Of a stretch of 64,000 nucleotides of DNA, positions 1-11,265 are shown piece after piece. The translations under genes were made by a program, and so were the position numbers. Numbering within the stretch: the first letter of the stretch is position 1; each line of letters opens with the position of its first letter. The stretch is from assembly GCA_028274465.1 (NCBI GenBank), contig CM051457.1, forward strand, positions 105,089,982 to 105,153,981. Direction: 5' to 3'. The notes beneath the pieces are model-generated. The model saw only the letters and a list, made by a program, of their open reading frames with translations. It was not told the origin of the DNA and searched no databases. The DNA is from Plantago ovata. Lineage: Eukaryota > Streptophyta > Magnoliopsida > Lamiales > Plantaginaceae.

Positions 1-464
1 ATTCATTACTTCATTTTAACACTATTAATTAATTACATTCACATCTCAATAATATTAAAAGTTATAATACTTGATAGTAACGATTACTATAAATCCTAAA
101 AATTGATTTCATACTTGCAAATCTCAAACAACATGAATGAGCAAGGTTGAAAGTTGAAACAAATAAAATTGAATTATTATTAGAATAAACAATTGAAGTG
201 TGTTTGTGTGACCATGGAACATACTAGACAGTTCTCCTAAAATAATGATCAAAACCCCCTTTGGTTTTGTGTGCCTAAATAGTGATGATAGTTGTTGTCC
301 TCTTACAAATAATGATATGTATAATTAGGAACCATGAGAATAAGTTTAGAGCATTCAGCTTTCCTAAAATGGGTTTTTTTACTTAAATATTAAATATTAA
401 CAAAAATATCTAAATATGTGCAAAATGCTAACAAATCAGACTCTCTAAAACTTGTATGAACCAC

Positions 465-495
<31 letters not shown>

Positions 496-762
496 CACAC
501 ATGCCTAAAACGTTTTTAGTGCATTAATAATTAATTTATATACTATATTTAGAATATGTGGTTATTAAAATTATTATGTATATACTATATTAAATCACTA
601 AAAGAGAATTTGCTTTTATTGAATTGTTAAATAAGTACTTTAAATATTATAGGGAATGAGTTTAAAACGGTTTTAGAGAAATTTTTATAGGTAAATTAAA
701 CTGTTGTGAATGCTCTTATGATGGCCTCAACTAATTCTAATACAACATAATTTTATGTCTTC
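1..762. other. AT-rich spacer without a recognisable gene
   Basis: No coding region or element boundary could be supported here. A run of about 30 A residues lies near 463-492. It could be the tail of a retroposed sequence on the + strand, but no duplication or coding remnant was found to support that. Confidence 0.6.
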
Positions 763-1340
763 AAGCTTGACATTCAACTTTGCCATCAATTGGAGAACAT
801 GAAACTTGTTATTCAAACCGATTCACAATACTTAATTTCTTGTCTTAGCAAGAAGGAAGCAGCTCAAACATCGCATCGAGTGCTTTGGACAGGGGTGGCT
901 CTGGGTTTTGGAGGCCTTGATCCACCCCGTAAGATTGGCCCCAAACAATTGTATAACAAGGGATAAAACAAAAACATAAACCAAAATAAAATAAAATGGT
1001 TCACTAGAAGGATCGATCCAAGGACCTAAGTTTTAACAAGGTACTTTAACCAAAATCTCACACCACTGGGACATTATTACTCAATGAACTTTGGGCATAA
1101 ACACAAGTATATATCCATTATATAAAATAAATTGAGGCCCCAAATTTCACGAGGCCCTGTGCGGTCGGGCTGACGGCACAGGGCCTAAGCCGCCCCTGAC
1201 TTTGGAAAGATGCACTTAGGATGCTAGAAGAAATGGAGCAAGTCCAATTAACTTTTTTGTACAGAGAACCGAATCGAGTAGCTGAGCATTTAGCCAAAAC
1301 GGACAGTAGAAGAACTTTGAAAGAAGTCACCAAGTCTTAG
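763..1340 (+). pseudogene. RNase H-like (RVT_3 type) gene fragment, split by a MITE
   Basis: Two open stretches, 763-889 and 1199-1340, join in frame when the insertion at 890-1198 and one target duplication are ignored. The first holds a VIQTDSQYLI-like segment, resembling the aspartate-containing strand of plant RNase H-like domains. The second holds FLYREPNRVAEHLAK, the C-terminal histidine-region pattern of the family, and ends at TAG 1338-1340. These domains usually form the C-terminal part of plant LINE-derived or domesticated proteins of unknown role. No start codon or upstream half was found. The identification rests on motif likeness only. It is most probably a dead remnant, although an exon of a longer gene cannot be excluded. 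Confidence 0.55.
890..1198. mobile_element. hAT-type MITE, 309 bp
   Basis: The element begins CAGGGGTGGCTCTGGG and ends CCTAAGCCGCCCCTG, imperfect terminal inverted repeats of the CAGGGGCGG type common in plant hAT elements. The flanks are GCTTTGGA (882-889) and ACTTTGGA (1199-1206), an 8-bp target duplication with one mismatch. It has no coding capacity, so it is a nonautonomous copy. It sits inside the RNase H-like fragment, whose frame resumes after it. Confidence 0.8.
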
Positions 1341-1761
1341 AACCTCTTCATTTTGTTTGGGACAATGTCCTTAGTTGGATGAATGTACTTTTAATTTCAA
1401 ACTTAGCTCCTATTTCTAGTATTGTAACCTAAGACTTGTTTGTTTCCTTAATATATTTGACTTTCTGGGAAAAAAATTAAAAATAAAAAAGTTGAAATAA
1501 GAATCAAAATGAAGCAACAATAAGAAATGAAGAAAAGGTAGAAAGAAAGAAAAAAAAAAAAAAGAAAAGGTAAATTGTGGTCATCCGCGCCTCACTCAAT
1601 GAGGCACGCCTGACCACTTCATACTTGAAAAATCCACAACAGGGTTTTACAAGGGATGAACTAAGGTTGAGCTATTGGCTCATCTCCTATTGGAGAAAGC
1701 ACAAACAATGTCACGTATTAAAAGATTATGACCATATACCATATGAGATTCTAATGATAAT
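1341..1761. other. Spacer, no gene seen
   Basis: AT-rich sequence with a purine-rich stretch around 1490-1570. The short open frame at 1577-1783 runs across the edge of the TRIM element and has no recognisable domain, so it is not called. Confidence 0.6.
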
Positions 1762-2047
1762 TACTAGAAAATTATATAAATGACTAAATTCCGTTCCTAC
1801 TCAATAGTTTAAACTTTTGGGAGAGTTAAAATTTCATCATGGTATCAGAGCCATCTGGCTCATGCCCATCTGGGTTCGAATCTCCTCGGAGACAAACTCC
1901 GCACCATATCAAATTTACACTCGATTGGCCTCCCCAAAGAGATTGAAATCGACCCCGAGTGCGGGGACTATTGGAGAATTAATATAAAGGATTAGATTTC
2001 GTTCCTCCTCAATAGCTTAAACTTTTGGAAGAGTTGAAATTGTATCA
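1762..2047 (+). mobile_element. TRIM retroelement, 286 bp, complete with LTRs and TSD
   Basis: Two direct repeats, 1762-1839 and 1969-2047 (78 and 79 bp, roughly three quarters identical by eye), share the core CTCAATAG-TTAAACTTTTGG and both end in ATCA. The first is followed at once by TGGTATCAGAGCC (1840-1852), the primer-binding site complementary to initiator tRNA-Met used by many plant Copia and TRIM elements. A purine-rich GAGTGCGGGGA precedes the second repeat as a polypurine tract. The 5-bp duplication ATAAT flanks both ends (1757-1761, 2048-2052). The internal part contains GGGTTCGAATC, which resembles a tRNA T-arm/B-box. There is no coding capacity, as expected for a terminal-repeat retrotransposon in miniature. 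Confidence 0.8.
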
Positions 2048-2052
2048 ATAAT

Positions 2053-3440
2053 CGTGAAACATATCACCTCGGACCAACATTCAAATTTCATGGGGGAAAA
2101 TTTGCAAGTTATGATGTGTGACTTTTGAGTTTTAGCTAATTTTTGAAGTATGGTTACATATTGAAAGATGATCATGACCATATATCATATGATATTCCTA
2201 AAATCAATAATCTCAATCACAAATTCAAATCCCACGGTAAACATATTTGTAAGCTATAACATGTGCTTTTAAACCATTTCCAACAATACAACCCTATAAA
2301 ACTCCTTCTCTCATGTCACATCAGCTTTCCATGCACTCAACAAAACTCAAATACGGAAAATCCTCCCCAACAATAAAACTCTATTAAACCTATTATTTTA
2401 TAAATCACAGTACAACACAACAATAAAATACAAAGAAAAAATTAACAAAAAGAAAAATTAAAATTTGATGAAATTCGTTTGGTAAAATGAAACCAATTTT
2501 TATCCTATTAACCGAAGAGAATTTGTTTTGTATTTCACTAGAGCGATTGAATGAATTCCATATTATACTTTGTTGGATATGATTTCAAAGTTTGAGGGAA
2601 TTTTCTTCATATATATGAGCACATACCGAATGTGTCATTCCAGTGGTAATCACGAAAACTGTCACCTTAGTAACATATTCAAATTTCATGTGAAAAGAAT
2701 TTGTAAGTTATAATGACATGTGTCTGTTGAGTTCGAGCGATATTCTTTTATAGATGAGCCATATCTAAAAGTTGACAATGATACGATATGAGATTCTAAT
2801 GAAAAGTATGGAAAAAGTCCGCATTACTTCCAAATTCAAAATTCACGGGGTTCGTGCTTGTAAGTTATGATATGTTCATTTAGAGTTTGAGCTATTTTTT
2901 GATATATGGTCATCATGACCAATGACCATATACTTAGGGCCGTATACTTGACTTGCATGTTAGTATTACACAGTCAATGCATAGCAACAATAATTTCCAA
3001 AATAGGTGCTTAAAATATACTAAACCTTTAAAATTTGTGGTTTGAATATCAACAATTCATTACTTGAGTACTATATGAAATATCTTTAAAAAAAAAAAAG
3101 GCGTATCAACTAGGTATATATTCAAATATAAAATATTTAATGTTAACATACCCATCGAATTTTAACTAGTAAAAATCCTCAAAACAAAGTGGGTTTCTTT
3201 ATTTAAGAGAATATACTATATAATAGATGTTCATTACTTCTGTAAATTTGCAAGACCTCACATTGGTCTAAATATATAGGTCAATAGTCAAAGCCCTTAC
3301 AAAATGAATATGAAAGGCTATAACTTTTAAAATATTTGTCACCATACATTATTGGTATAAACACATCCATTATCAATACTACTACAATTCTCTAAGCCAA
3401 CAGTAACCTGATTTCCTCATCATAACTTTTTCTACCTGCG
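2053..3440. repeat. Gene-free stretch with diverged dispersed repeat units
   Basis: Several segments (about 2066-2160, 2220-2280, 2670-2770 and 2840-2930) share a pattern: ATTCAAATTTCATGGG, then TTGTAAGTTATGA, then a TTGAGTTTTAGCTAT-like stretch and a GACCATAT-rich end. They look like old, strongly diverged copies of one unit about 100 bp or more long. The sequence before the TRIM (about 1640-1756) carries the same GACCATATACCATATGAGATTC end, so the TRIM inserted into this array. The region just upstream of 3441 would hold the LEA-2 gene promoter. Confidence 0.35.
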
Positions 3441-4082
3441 ATGGACGCATATATGGATCAATCGAAGCCCTTGGCCCGCATAGATGTTGATGAATGCGGC
3501 ACATCGACTATTAAGCGCCCAAAATGCACCAAACTCGTCATCATTTTATCTGCAATTTTCGTGGTTGTGCTAACAATTGTGTTGATACTCATGTTCACCT
3601 TGTTTAACATCAAGAGACCTGTCATTGAGATTACCAATATAAGGCTTGTAACACTTAACGTGATCAATATTGCACGTCCAAACCGGCAACTGACTAGCCT
3701 ATTACTAGCAGGGGATTTGTCAATTAGGAATCCCAATGCAGCTTCGTTCAAGTATAGCAACGCCAGAACAAGGATAACCTACGAAAACCAAGATGTTGGC
3801 GAAGTAATGACCCCAAGGGGTGAAGCACCTCCACGAAAGACCGCAAGAATGAGCATTCCACTTGATATTAGGGTCGATAGAATGGCAAGAGGAGCACAAT
3901 ATTCTAACGATTTACTCTTAGCACTATTCTCGTTTACCACGGATACTACAATGCACGGAGAGGTGCAAATTAAAAGACTTACTAAGAGGAGGTTTGTTGC
4001 AAATATCCGTTGTGTCTTCTTTGTAAATCTTCAGCGTTCCTCAGTCGAGATGCAAAGGTGCAAGACCATTATCTCAATGTAA
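3441..4082 (+). CDS. LEA-2 / NDR1-HIN1-like (NHL) membrane protein
   Basis: Single-exon gene of 213 residues. The first 30 residues are a hydrophilic, presumably cytosolic tail. Residues about 31-57 (KLVIILSAIFVVVLTIVLIL...) form one strong membrane helix. The rest is a LEA_2 domain carrying the hallmark DLSIRNPN followed by FKYSNA (about residues 92-105). This is the usual NHL architecture: a type II plasma-membrane protein with a beta-rich extracellular domain, often involved in defence or abiotic-stress responses. The chosen ATG is the first in frame, and the length fits the family (about 200-230). The C-terminus has no further motif. The family is clear but the specific NHL member is not. 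No paralogue lies nearby. Confidence 0.88.
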   Translation: MDAYMDQSKPLARIDVDECGTSTIKRPKCTKLVIILSAIFVVVLTIVLILMFTLFNIKRPVIEITNIRLVTLNVINIARPNRQLTSLLLAGDLSIRNPNAASFKYSNARTRITYENQDVGEVMTPRGEAPPRKTARMSIPLDIRVDRMARGAQYSNDLLLALFSFTTDTTMHGEVQIKRLTKRRFVANIRCVFFVNLQRSSVEMQRCKTIISM

Positions 4083-5826
4083 ATTTGCATAATTTCTTGT
4101 TACCTACTTTCTTATTTTTTTTTCCCAATATTTTTCAATCTTGCACGCCTGTTAGAGCTTGACTTGTGGCAATGAAAAATGGATCTTCATTATTAATCCA
4201 TTAATAAGAACTCTATTCATTTATTCTCATCGACATTAATCCTTCGGTCCTTGAATGTAATTAGTAGTTTATGTCATTTTGTCGTCTGCGACATCTAATC
4301 CTCTCTCACTTACGTCAACATTTTTCTCATGAAACTTTATAATTCATCAAGCTTAATAAATCATGGGTGTTCCCTTTAAAATAACTCAACAACAAATTAA
4401 AATTGATGAGTTATTCTTTCCAATATGTACCGAAGGCATTCACGGACTTCCTTCATGGCGTTGACTCGACAGGTCCGTCTAACTTCATATGAGCTAGCGA
4501 TAGAAGCACTATTTATGAGTGAACGCCTACCCCTACTTTAGAAATCCGTTCAAAAAACAAATGTAAACAATCTAAAAAGGCTAATAAAACTCCAATAGTA
4601 CCAAAGCTGAACTGCTTCTGGTGACCAAAAAAGGCTAAAGTAGTAGTAGTTGTTGTGTCAGGTTTGAATTTGGATGGTGAAAACTTCAAATAAGAGCCTC
4701 TTGTTGCTGCTGCTAATGTTTTCGTTCTTAATTTCACCACCTCCAAGATTCTTTGCACAAGTTAGTGTGTATGTGTGTGAAAAGTTTTGTTTTGTTGGTG
4801 GTCGTTGAAACTTGGAGAAAATTTACAGAAAGACTCATGTTGTGTAGATAAATGTTGGTCAAACCAAAAAACTCACAAGAGTCCCCTAGTATGTAATTTT
4901 CTCTTAATTCTAATAGGATATCTAGAGTTTATTTTGTTCCTCAGAGTGGACATCATCAACATACATGGTTTCATTGCCTGCTTCTGAGAGTGGCATTTTG
5001 TGATCTTCCTCTGCTTTCTTTTTGTTGTTTTCTACTTTTTCATTTTTTTTGTGTTTTTTTGATTGGATCAGTATTTACAGCTTTGGTTTTTTTTCTTTGT
5101 CATGGCTTGAAAAGAGAAATCATGTTCTTTGGAAAAGTTTTGTGTTTCTGAGTTTTGTGGTGGAGTTTGAGAAGATGGAAACAAAGGGGTGGTTTTTTTA
5201 GGCCCTCCCGGCAAAGATGATGTATTTATAGGGCCAAATTTTAAAACTGAACTTAGTTGTTGAGCATTTGGACGATTGGGATCAGATGGATTCAAGAATA
5301 AGGGTGGTTTTGGGGGCGGAAACTCAAGAGAATTTGGGTTGGCTTCTTCACCTAACATGCTTCTGTTTTATGTTGTTAGCATCACTTAACAACTTAGTTC
5401 CCCTTCTGAAGGTGTACATCGGCAATAACTACTACTAATCGTTAGTCTGTCATGTAATATATATTAACTACTCTTTCTTTTCAAATAAATAAATAAATAT
5501 ATATATGTATTGGTGTTAGTTTATTTTGATCCAAAGTTCAAATTTATAACAAAGCTAATTTAATGTTGGTTCCGAAACGATTCAATGTTAGCTCCAATGT
5601 GATTTTGGCTCGGATCTTGATCTGGATCCGAAACTTTGAGTTACAAATCCCTCCACTTTTATATATTTAAAGTTTTAGCTAACTTTGTTGTTTTCATTAT
5701 ATTTGAAATTTTACACTAAACTCTTACACTAATATGGTTCAAAATATGGGTGGCCCTTTTTTTTTAATCTTTCAATTTGCCTTCATCTTCTTTCTTTAAA
5801 AAAAAAAAAGAAAAAACTATAGGATA
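4083..5826. other. Spacer with a weak minus-strand ORF
   Basis: No firm gene. The best candidate is a minus-strand frame at 5068-5358 (96 codons, ATG at 5358). It is rich in proline and serine (for example PPPKPPLFLNPSDPNRP) and looks more protein-like than its neighbours, but it matches no family I recognise. A second minus frame at 4513-4758 could be a later exon or chance. Without splice support both are left as possible gene fragments. Confidence 0.3.
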
Positions 5827-7554
5827 ATGATTGTAACGCCCTTTTTATTTATCAACGAATTAAGATAAATTCAACTCGTGCTAAAACTTGAATTCGTAAA
5901 AATGACGTTCATGACTTATTAAGAACTTAAACCGTGCACCGATGCAAAGTGCACCGACCGTCTATGACATGAAATTCGTGAATATAGTTCATAAAAGTGT
6001 GAAAAACTAAACGTGCAAGTCTTGCGCCAAAACCGCGCTTAAACAAGGTTCTCAAACAGTAAAACGATGCATGAGTCAAAACACAAAACGACGAATGATG
6101 GTGAGTGTAGGCCATGATCACTGATACAGAACGTTCGTCCTCGCTCCAGGTAGCTCGAACTTATCACCTCAAAATATTTAGAAATAAAGGGGTTAGTCAA
6201 ACCACCGACTAAGCAAGTTCCATGCACGTGCCATGACCTAGAGGTTCTATCTGTGCGTCTTTTACATCTTTTAGAATCTTGGATTAATGCAATGCAAACT
6301 AAACTATAACTTGACTAGACTTGGCTTAAAACATGACTTAACTTGATCTTTAACACTTAACATGATTATTGAATTTTAACCGTGAGCTCACTTGGCATCG
6401 TAGGCTCTACCGTCGCCCATGGGACCATCCTTGACATGACATGAGTTTGGTCGGAGTACAAGTACCCCTCCCAGCCGTGAATTTCATGATTAACATGAAT
6501 ACCGTGAATAACTTGACACATGGCCACAGGATGCTAAGGTTATCCCCTACGAACCCGTTAATTATTCCATGATTAAACTTGAACTTTGCTTCTGTATCTT
6601 AAAATTAAAGTGAATGCATGCACTTAGATTCACTACATGAATGCATGGTCTAAAGTGAGTGCAACAACAACAATAGTAAGTCATGATCGATGGAAAGGGC
6701 ATCATATATTCAATACATATATAGATGCTACTACAGACATCACTTAAGCAAGTATGTTGTTTAGTGTACTACTAACCACCGACCATGTGATTTCTAATTA
6801 ATCAAGCCTCTAACACATACTGTAACCGGCAGCATAACGTTAGGCTAATAAATCAACTTCAACTTGCATATTACGAAAACGATCCTAAGGTAACAACATA
6901 TTGCACAATAACATAATCAACATGTACTATATAATATAAGTCAGGAATAGAGCACAAATCCTAAAGGAACTTGCCTTGATAAAGCTTCCTAGATAGCTAG
7001 TTGTGAAAACCTTTACGATGCAACACGAACTCGATCCCGATAGAATCCTTCTTGAGTCTTTTAAATTAATTTAGATATACTAAACTTCAAAATGATAGCT
7101 CAATGGATACTTTTGTGTTCTTCTATTAATTTGGGTGAATGATGTAGGGATAGTTGTGAGAGGCTCCGATGATGAACAAGAAAGAAATTGAAACTTATAC
7201 TCCCCCAAAGCCTCACGTCCAGGCTAGCTGCAGCAGGGGCGAAGGGAAAGCGGGAAGGACCCCGTGCAAGGTCAAAATAAATTTTTTTTTTTTTAGTATT
7301 ACAAAATTCAATTTTTTTAAGGGAACATACGGGATGGATTTGGATTGATAATTTACTAGCCCATTACATTAACAATTCCCTTAGCCCAGTTCCAAATAAA
7401 AAAGGATAAATAAAATTAAACTCCTTGGTTGCTACATTATATTTTTATCTTTATTGTTAAGTACTCCGTCCATGTCCAATTATAAATTATCCAAGTTTGA
7501 TTTTTTTTCGGTCAACAATTTTCAATTTTGACTTTCAATTACTCTTAAACTATA

Positions 7555-7640
7555 CAGAAAATTACATAAACCAACCACTTGAGGGTACCTAATTACTAAA
7601 AAAGCTAGTTTAAATAACTAGTTACAAATAAGGTCATTCT
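7555..7640 (+). repeat. Left terminal inverted repeat of the MULE
   Basis: It begins CAGAAAATTACATAAACC and continues with CCTAATTACTAAAAAAGC and AACTAGTTAC. It aligns with the inverted right end, which begins GGGAAAAATACATAAATA and carries TTAATTACAAAAAAAGCC and CCAATTAC in the same order. Identity is moderate, so the TIRs have diverged. The transposase start codon lies about 200 bp inside, so this end presumably also carries its promoter. Confidence 0.75.
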
Positions 7641-8169
7641 AATTTATTTGGCCCTAATTTTCGCTCATTCTTTCCAATTGTACCCCTGCCCCTTTCTTCC
7701 TCTGCAAGCCGGCAAATAAACACGTATTCAATCTCATTTATTTCTCTCTCAGCTCGAAATCAAATTTCGTTCCATTTTCGTACGGATTTTTTCCTTTTTT
7801 TCGTTTGAAATCGTGAATCGACTGCGTTCTTCGTGTTGTTTGCTATGGATTTGTTGATTTCGTTGAAATCGAACGGGTTGTGTTATGCGTGGGTGGTGAG
7901 GGGTGAAATTTCGTTTTCTGAATTGCTTGATGTTGCGGTGTCTAAGCTTAATCTGAAGGATTTGGATTCGACTCAGTTCCAGTATTGGATCGGTGAGAAT
8001 CGATATATTGTTTTCAGTGATGACGATTTGAAAGCTATGATTATGCTCTGTTCTGCCAATGGCATGAAATTTGTCAATATGGATGTTTTGGTTGGGTTGT
8101 TTGATGATTGCGTTGAAAAACCTGTGAAACGAGCTAGACTGAGCATTGATTGTGAGGACAGTAGATCTG

Positions 8170-8480
8170 TGTTGTCTGAAACTAGGGTTTCAGTGGGTGA
8201 AACTAGCTTTGGTGTTGATACTAGGCCTGATCTGCTTGAAACTAGGGATACTATTTCTCTGGTTGAAACTAGGACTGAGATGTTTGAAACTAGTGATAAA
8301 TTGGTTGAAACTAGTTGTGGCGTGGCTGAAACTAGGGCTGAAACTAGTGGTAGTAGGCCTAGTGGGTCTGAAACTAGGCTTGAAATTAGGGGTTCATGTT
8401 CTACGGTTGGTAAGGTTGTTTGTGCAGGTCCTAGCAGGTTTGCTTCTCAGGTGATTGTGGCTGAAACTAGTGAGGATCCA
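8170..8480 (+). repeat. GAAACTAG repeats inside transposase coding exon 1
   Basis: About a dozen GAAACTAG/GAAACTAGC copies, at irregular spacing of roughly 9-40 bases, lie in the open frame. They are read as Glu-Thr-Arg or Glu-Thr-Ser, giving a low-complexity linker. One copy near 8475-8487 is inverted (ACTAGTTTCAGG). The frame is kept because most copies are spaced by multiples of three. Confidence 0.85.
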
Positions 8481-9318
8481 CTAGTTTCAGGTCATGCTGC
8501 GCTGGTTTCATCTGATGTTCCTTTTAATAATAATGTCAATGAGGTTGCTATTTATGGAGGTGTGCCACAGGCTAGGGAGAATGTGTTGTTGTCTCAAGGG
8601 TGACATAGGGAAATTAGGGAGGTTGGGCAGTCGTTTCCTGGAGGTGTGAAGGCGTTTAGGATTGCTCTTGCTAAGTTTTCGATTGCACTTGGTTTCAGGC
8701 TTAAGATTGTGAAGAATAATCCGCAGAAACTTAGAGCTATTTGTAGCAAACATGCTGTTGATGGGTGTCAATGGATGGTTTGCGGATTGCTTTATATTGC
8801 TAATGGCTGGTTTTACATTAAGGATTTGGTGAATGAACATACATGTGTGCTTTCGCCTCTTCTCGATAAAGGTGATCTGTTAGCTACTACACTTATGGCG
8901 GATTTGATCAGGGATTCAATGACTATCACCTCTGCTACTGGTGGCAATGAGATAAAGAAATTCTTCTGGGATTTATACAAGATAGAGGTTTCGTATAGCA
9001 AGGCTTATAGGGCATTGGAGAAAGTTCGAACTGATGTTTTTGGGGACTACCATCTGTCATTCAATGAGCTTGAGTGGTACTTGGAGGCTCTAGAGCGCAC
9101 GAATCCTGGTACTTATGTTGCTCTCGATGTGAGTGAGTCCGATAACCGTTTCAAGAGGTTGTTCATATGCTTTGCTGGCTGTATGGAGGGATTCGAGCAC
9201 TGCCGTCCTATTCTCTTTCTTGATGGTGCTCATCTGAGGTCTAGATTTAAAGGGTGTTTGTTAGCTGCTACCGGGAAAGACGCTAATGATGGTATGCCTT
9301 TCTTTTTATTCTCTTTGC

Positions 9319-9565
9319 GCTCTGAAACTAGCTTTTTGTGTGAGCTGAAACTAGCACTTTACTAGCATTTTGGTCTTGAAACTAGCATTTTGGTCTTTGA
9401 AACTAGCATTCTGGTCTTGAAACTAGCATTTTGGTATCTGAAACTAGCTTTGAAACTAGCATTCTGGTCTTGAAACTAGCATTCTGGTATCTGAAACTAG
9501 CTTTGATGTCCCTGAAACTAGTATTGTGTGACCTGAAACTAGCATTAATATCCCTGAAACCAGTT
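9319..9565 (+). repeat. CTGAAACTAGC array in transposase intron 1
   Basis: Around a dozen copies of TGAAACTAGC spaced about 10-25 bp, separated by short AT-rich tracts such as ATTCTGGTCT and ATTTTGGT. The array fills most of the 295-bp intron between the donor at 9292 and the acceptor ending at 9586. Confidence 0.85.
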
Positions 9566-10331
9566 TATTTTTGTGTTTTTTATCAGGTATATTCCCGTTT
9601 GCCTTTGCAATTGTCGATGCAGAAAACAATGAAAACTGGTTGTGGTTTTTGGAGAACCTGAATCAGGTTTTGAGAGAGAATAGGGTGATTGCGATGATAT
9701 CTGACCGTGCACCCGGGCTAATCCAGGGTATCCCAGCCGTTTTTGGTGAGAGAGCTCACCACTTTTACTGTCTTGAGCACCTGAAGAGAAATTTGAGAGA
9801 TTCTTTTGGGAAGTGTCGCATAGAGCGTAGTTTGAGGGAGACATTTGTGTTCCGCCTGAGTGAGTGTGCTTATGCTGTGAGTGATGATCTGTTGCAAGAG
9901 AAGCTGGATATGTGGCGTGAGGAAGGGTCACATGCTCTTGTTAGTTTCATTGATAGCGTCCCACTTGATCATTGGACAAATGCATTATCTCCTCCGATTC
10001 GCTATGGCGAGATGTTTTCGAATGTAGCTGAGTCTTTCAATTCGTGGATCGATGCAGGCCGTGGTCTCCCTGTGAAGCATCTGATTGAATTTATACGTGA
10101 GAAGGTCATGGTTCTTTTTGAGAAGAGGAGGAATCAGTCTCTAAACTGGAATGGTGTTCTATGTCCCGAAAGGGATAAGAAGTTCAGGGATATGGTGAGT
10201 GAGAGTCAGCACTGGTTGACTGTGACATCGAATGTTAATGTTGTGAGTGTGTATTCTAATCCCAGCGTCACAGTCGATCTGGATGAACGTACTTGCTCTT
10301 GCAGGTTTGTATTTCTTATTCATTTTCTGGA

Positions 10332-10470
10332 ATGAAACTAGCTCTGAAACTAGGTTTTTTTTGTTGAATGAGGTCCTGAAAGCATTTTAGCAGCTGAAAC
10401 TAGTTTAATGATGCCCCCCTGAAACTAGTGTTTTATTGTGTTGAATTTAGTGTCTGAAACTAATGTTTTT
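10332..10470 (+). repeat. GAAACTAG repeats in transposase intron 2
   Basis: About six copies, some degenerate (GAAAGCATTT, GAAACTAATG), lie between the exon 2 donor (10305) and the exon 3 acceptor (ending 10480). Confidence 0.8.
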
Positions 10471-10989
10471 CTTGATGCAGGTGGTGGACAGTTAATGGTT
10501 TCCCTTGTGCACATGTTGTTGCTGCGATGAAGAGGTCGAGGATCAGGATGGATGATTTCATTGACACGTATTTCCATGTTACTTCATACAGGACATCGTA
10601 TTCCTTCCCCATCTTCCCTGTGCCGTCCATTTTGAAGCACCAGATATGCATGGAGGTTCCACCCAAAGGTATCAATCCACCGATTACCAAGAGGCCTCGT
10701 GGGCGCCCGAAGAGTAAACGTATCAGGTCTAGGGGTGAAGTGGTGCAGACGAAGCGATGTGGACGTTGTGGTCGTAGTGGGCACAATAGGAAGACATGCA
10801 CTGCTCCTATTTCTTGAAGGAGTTCTGTTTCCTGTCTTGTTGTTCTTCGTTATGAAAGATTTTTCGACTCTTTTTTGGTTATGTGTTTTGATGATTTTTT
10901 ATTATTCTGTTTTTATCGGATCGTATCTTTATGAGACAATTACTTTCATTCATTATTTTTTGTGTTTTGATCTGTGTTATGTTATACAA

Positions 10990-11265
10990 TCCTGAAACTA
11001 GGGTCTTATGATCCTCTGAAACTAGCATTTTTAGTTGTGAAACTAGCTCATTTTGGGGGTGAAGGGGTTCATGTCACTTGCAGCTATCTGAAACTAGCTG
11101 AAACTAGCTTTTTAGGTGTGAAACTAGCATTATGAGGAGCTGAAACTAGCTCATTTTGGGGTGAAGGGTTCATGTCACTTGCAGCTATCTGAAACTAGCT
11201 GAAACTAGCTGTGAAACTAGCATTATTGAGCATCTGAAACTTGCAATACAATTAGAGAAACTAGT
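10990..11265 (+). repeat. CTGAAACTAGC array between the two MULE genes
   Basis: About fifteen copies, including a duplicated block (GGGTGAAGGGTTCATGTCACTTGCAGC type) seen near 11058 and 11160. It lies in the spacer between the 3' ends of the converging transposase and protease genes. Confidence 0.85.

Larger units (their letters stand above)
7845..10817 (+). pseudogene. MULE transposase gene, three exons, one in-frame stop
   Basis: Exons 7845-9291, 9587-10304 and 10481-10817 join with consistent phases into 834 codons including the final stop. The single lesion is a TGA at 8601-8603 (codon 253), after which the same frame continues. Order of parts: N-terminal region, an ETR/ETS-repeat linker (about residues 108-210), then the MULE transposase core. 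Candidate DDE residues are D in LFLDGAHL (~460), D in MISDRAPG (~521) and E in NVAESFNSW (~630), with CLEHLKRN between the last two. A SWIM zinc finger follows (CSCRWW...PCAH, spanning the exon 2/3 junction), then a C-terminal CGRCGRSGHNRKTC zinc knuckle. The exon 1/2 junction restores DANDG-IFPFAFAIVDA. Role: cuts and rejoins MULE ends. The start is the ATG at 7845. Readthrough or a functional sister copy would be needed for activity. Confidence 0.85.

Noticed and set aside
4513-4758. Minus-strand frame with a hydrophobic stretch near its end
   Set aside because: It could be an exon partner of 5068-5358, but no matching splice junctions or family likeness were found, so it is not called as a gene.
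5927-6227. Minus-strand frames of about 62-64 codons
   Set aside because: They lie inside the LTR-like element, with no domain, no splice support and random-looking composition.
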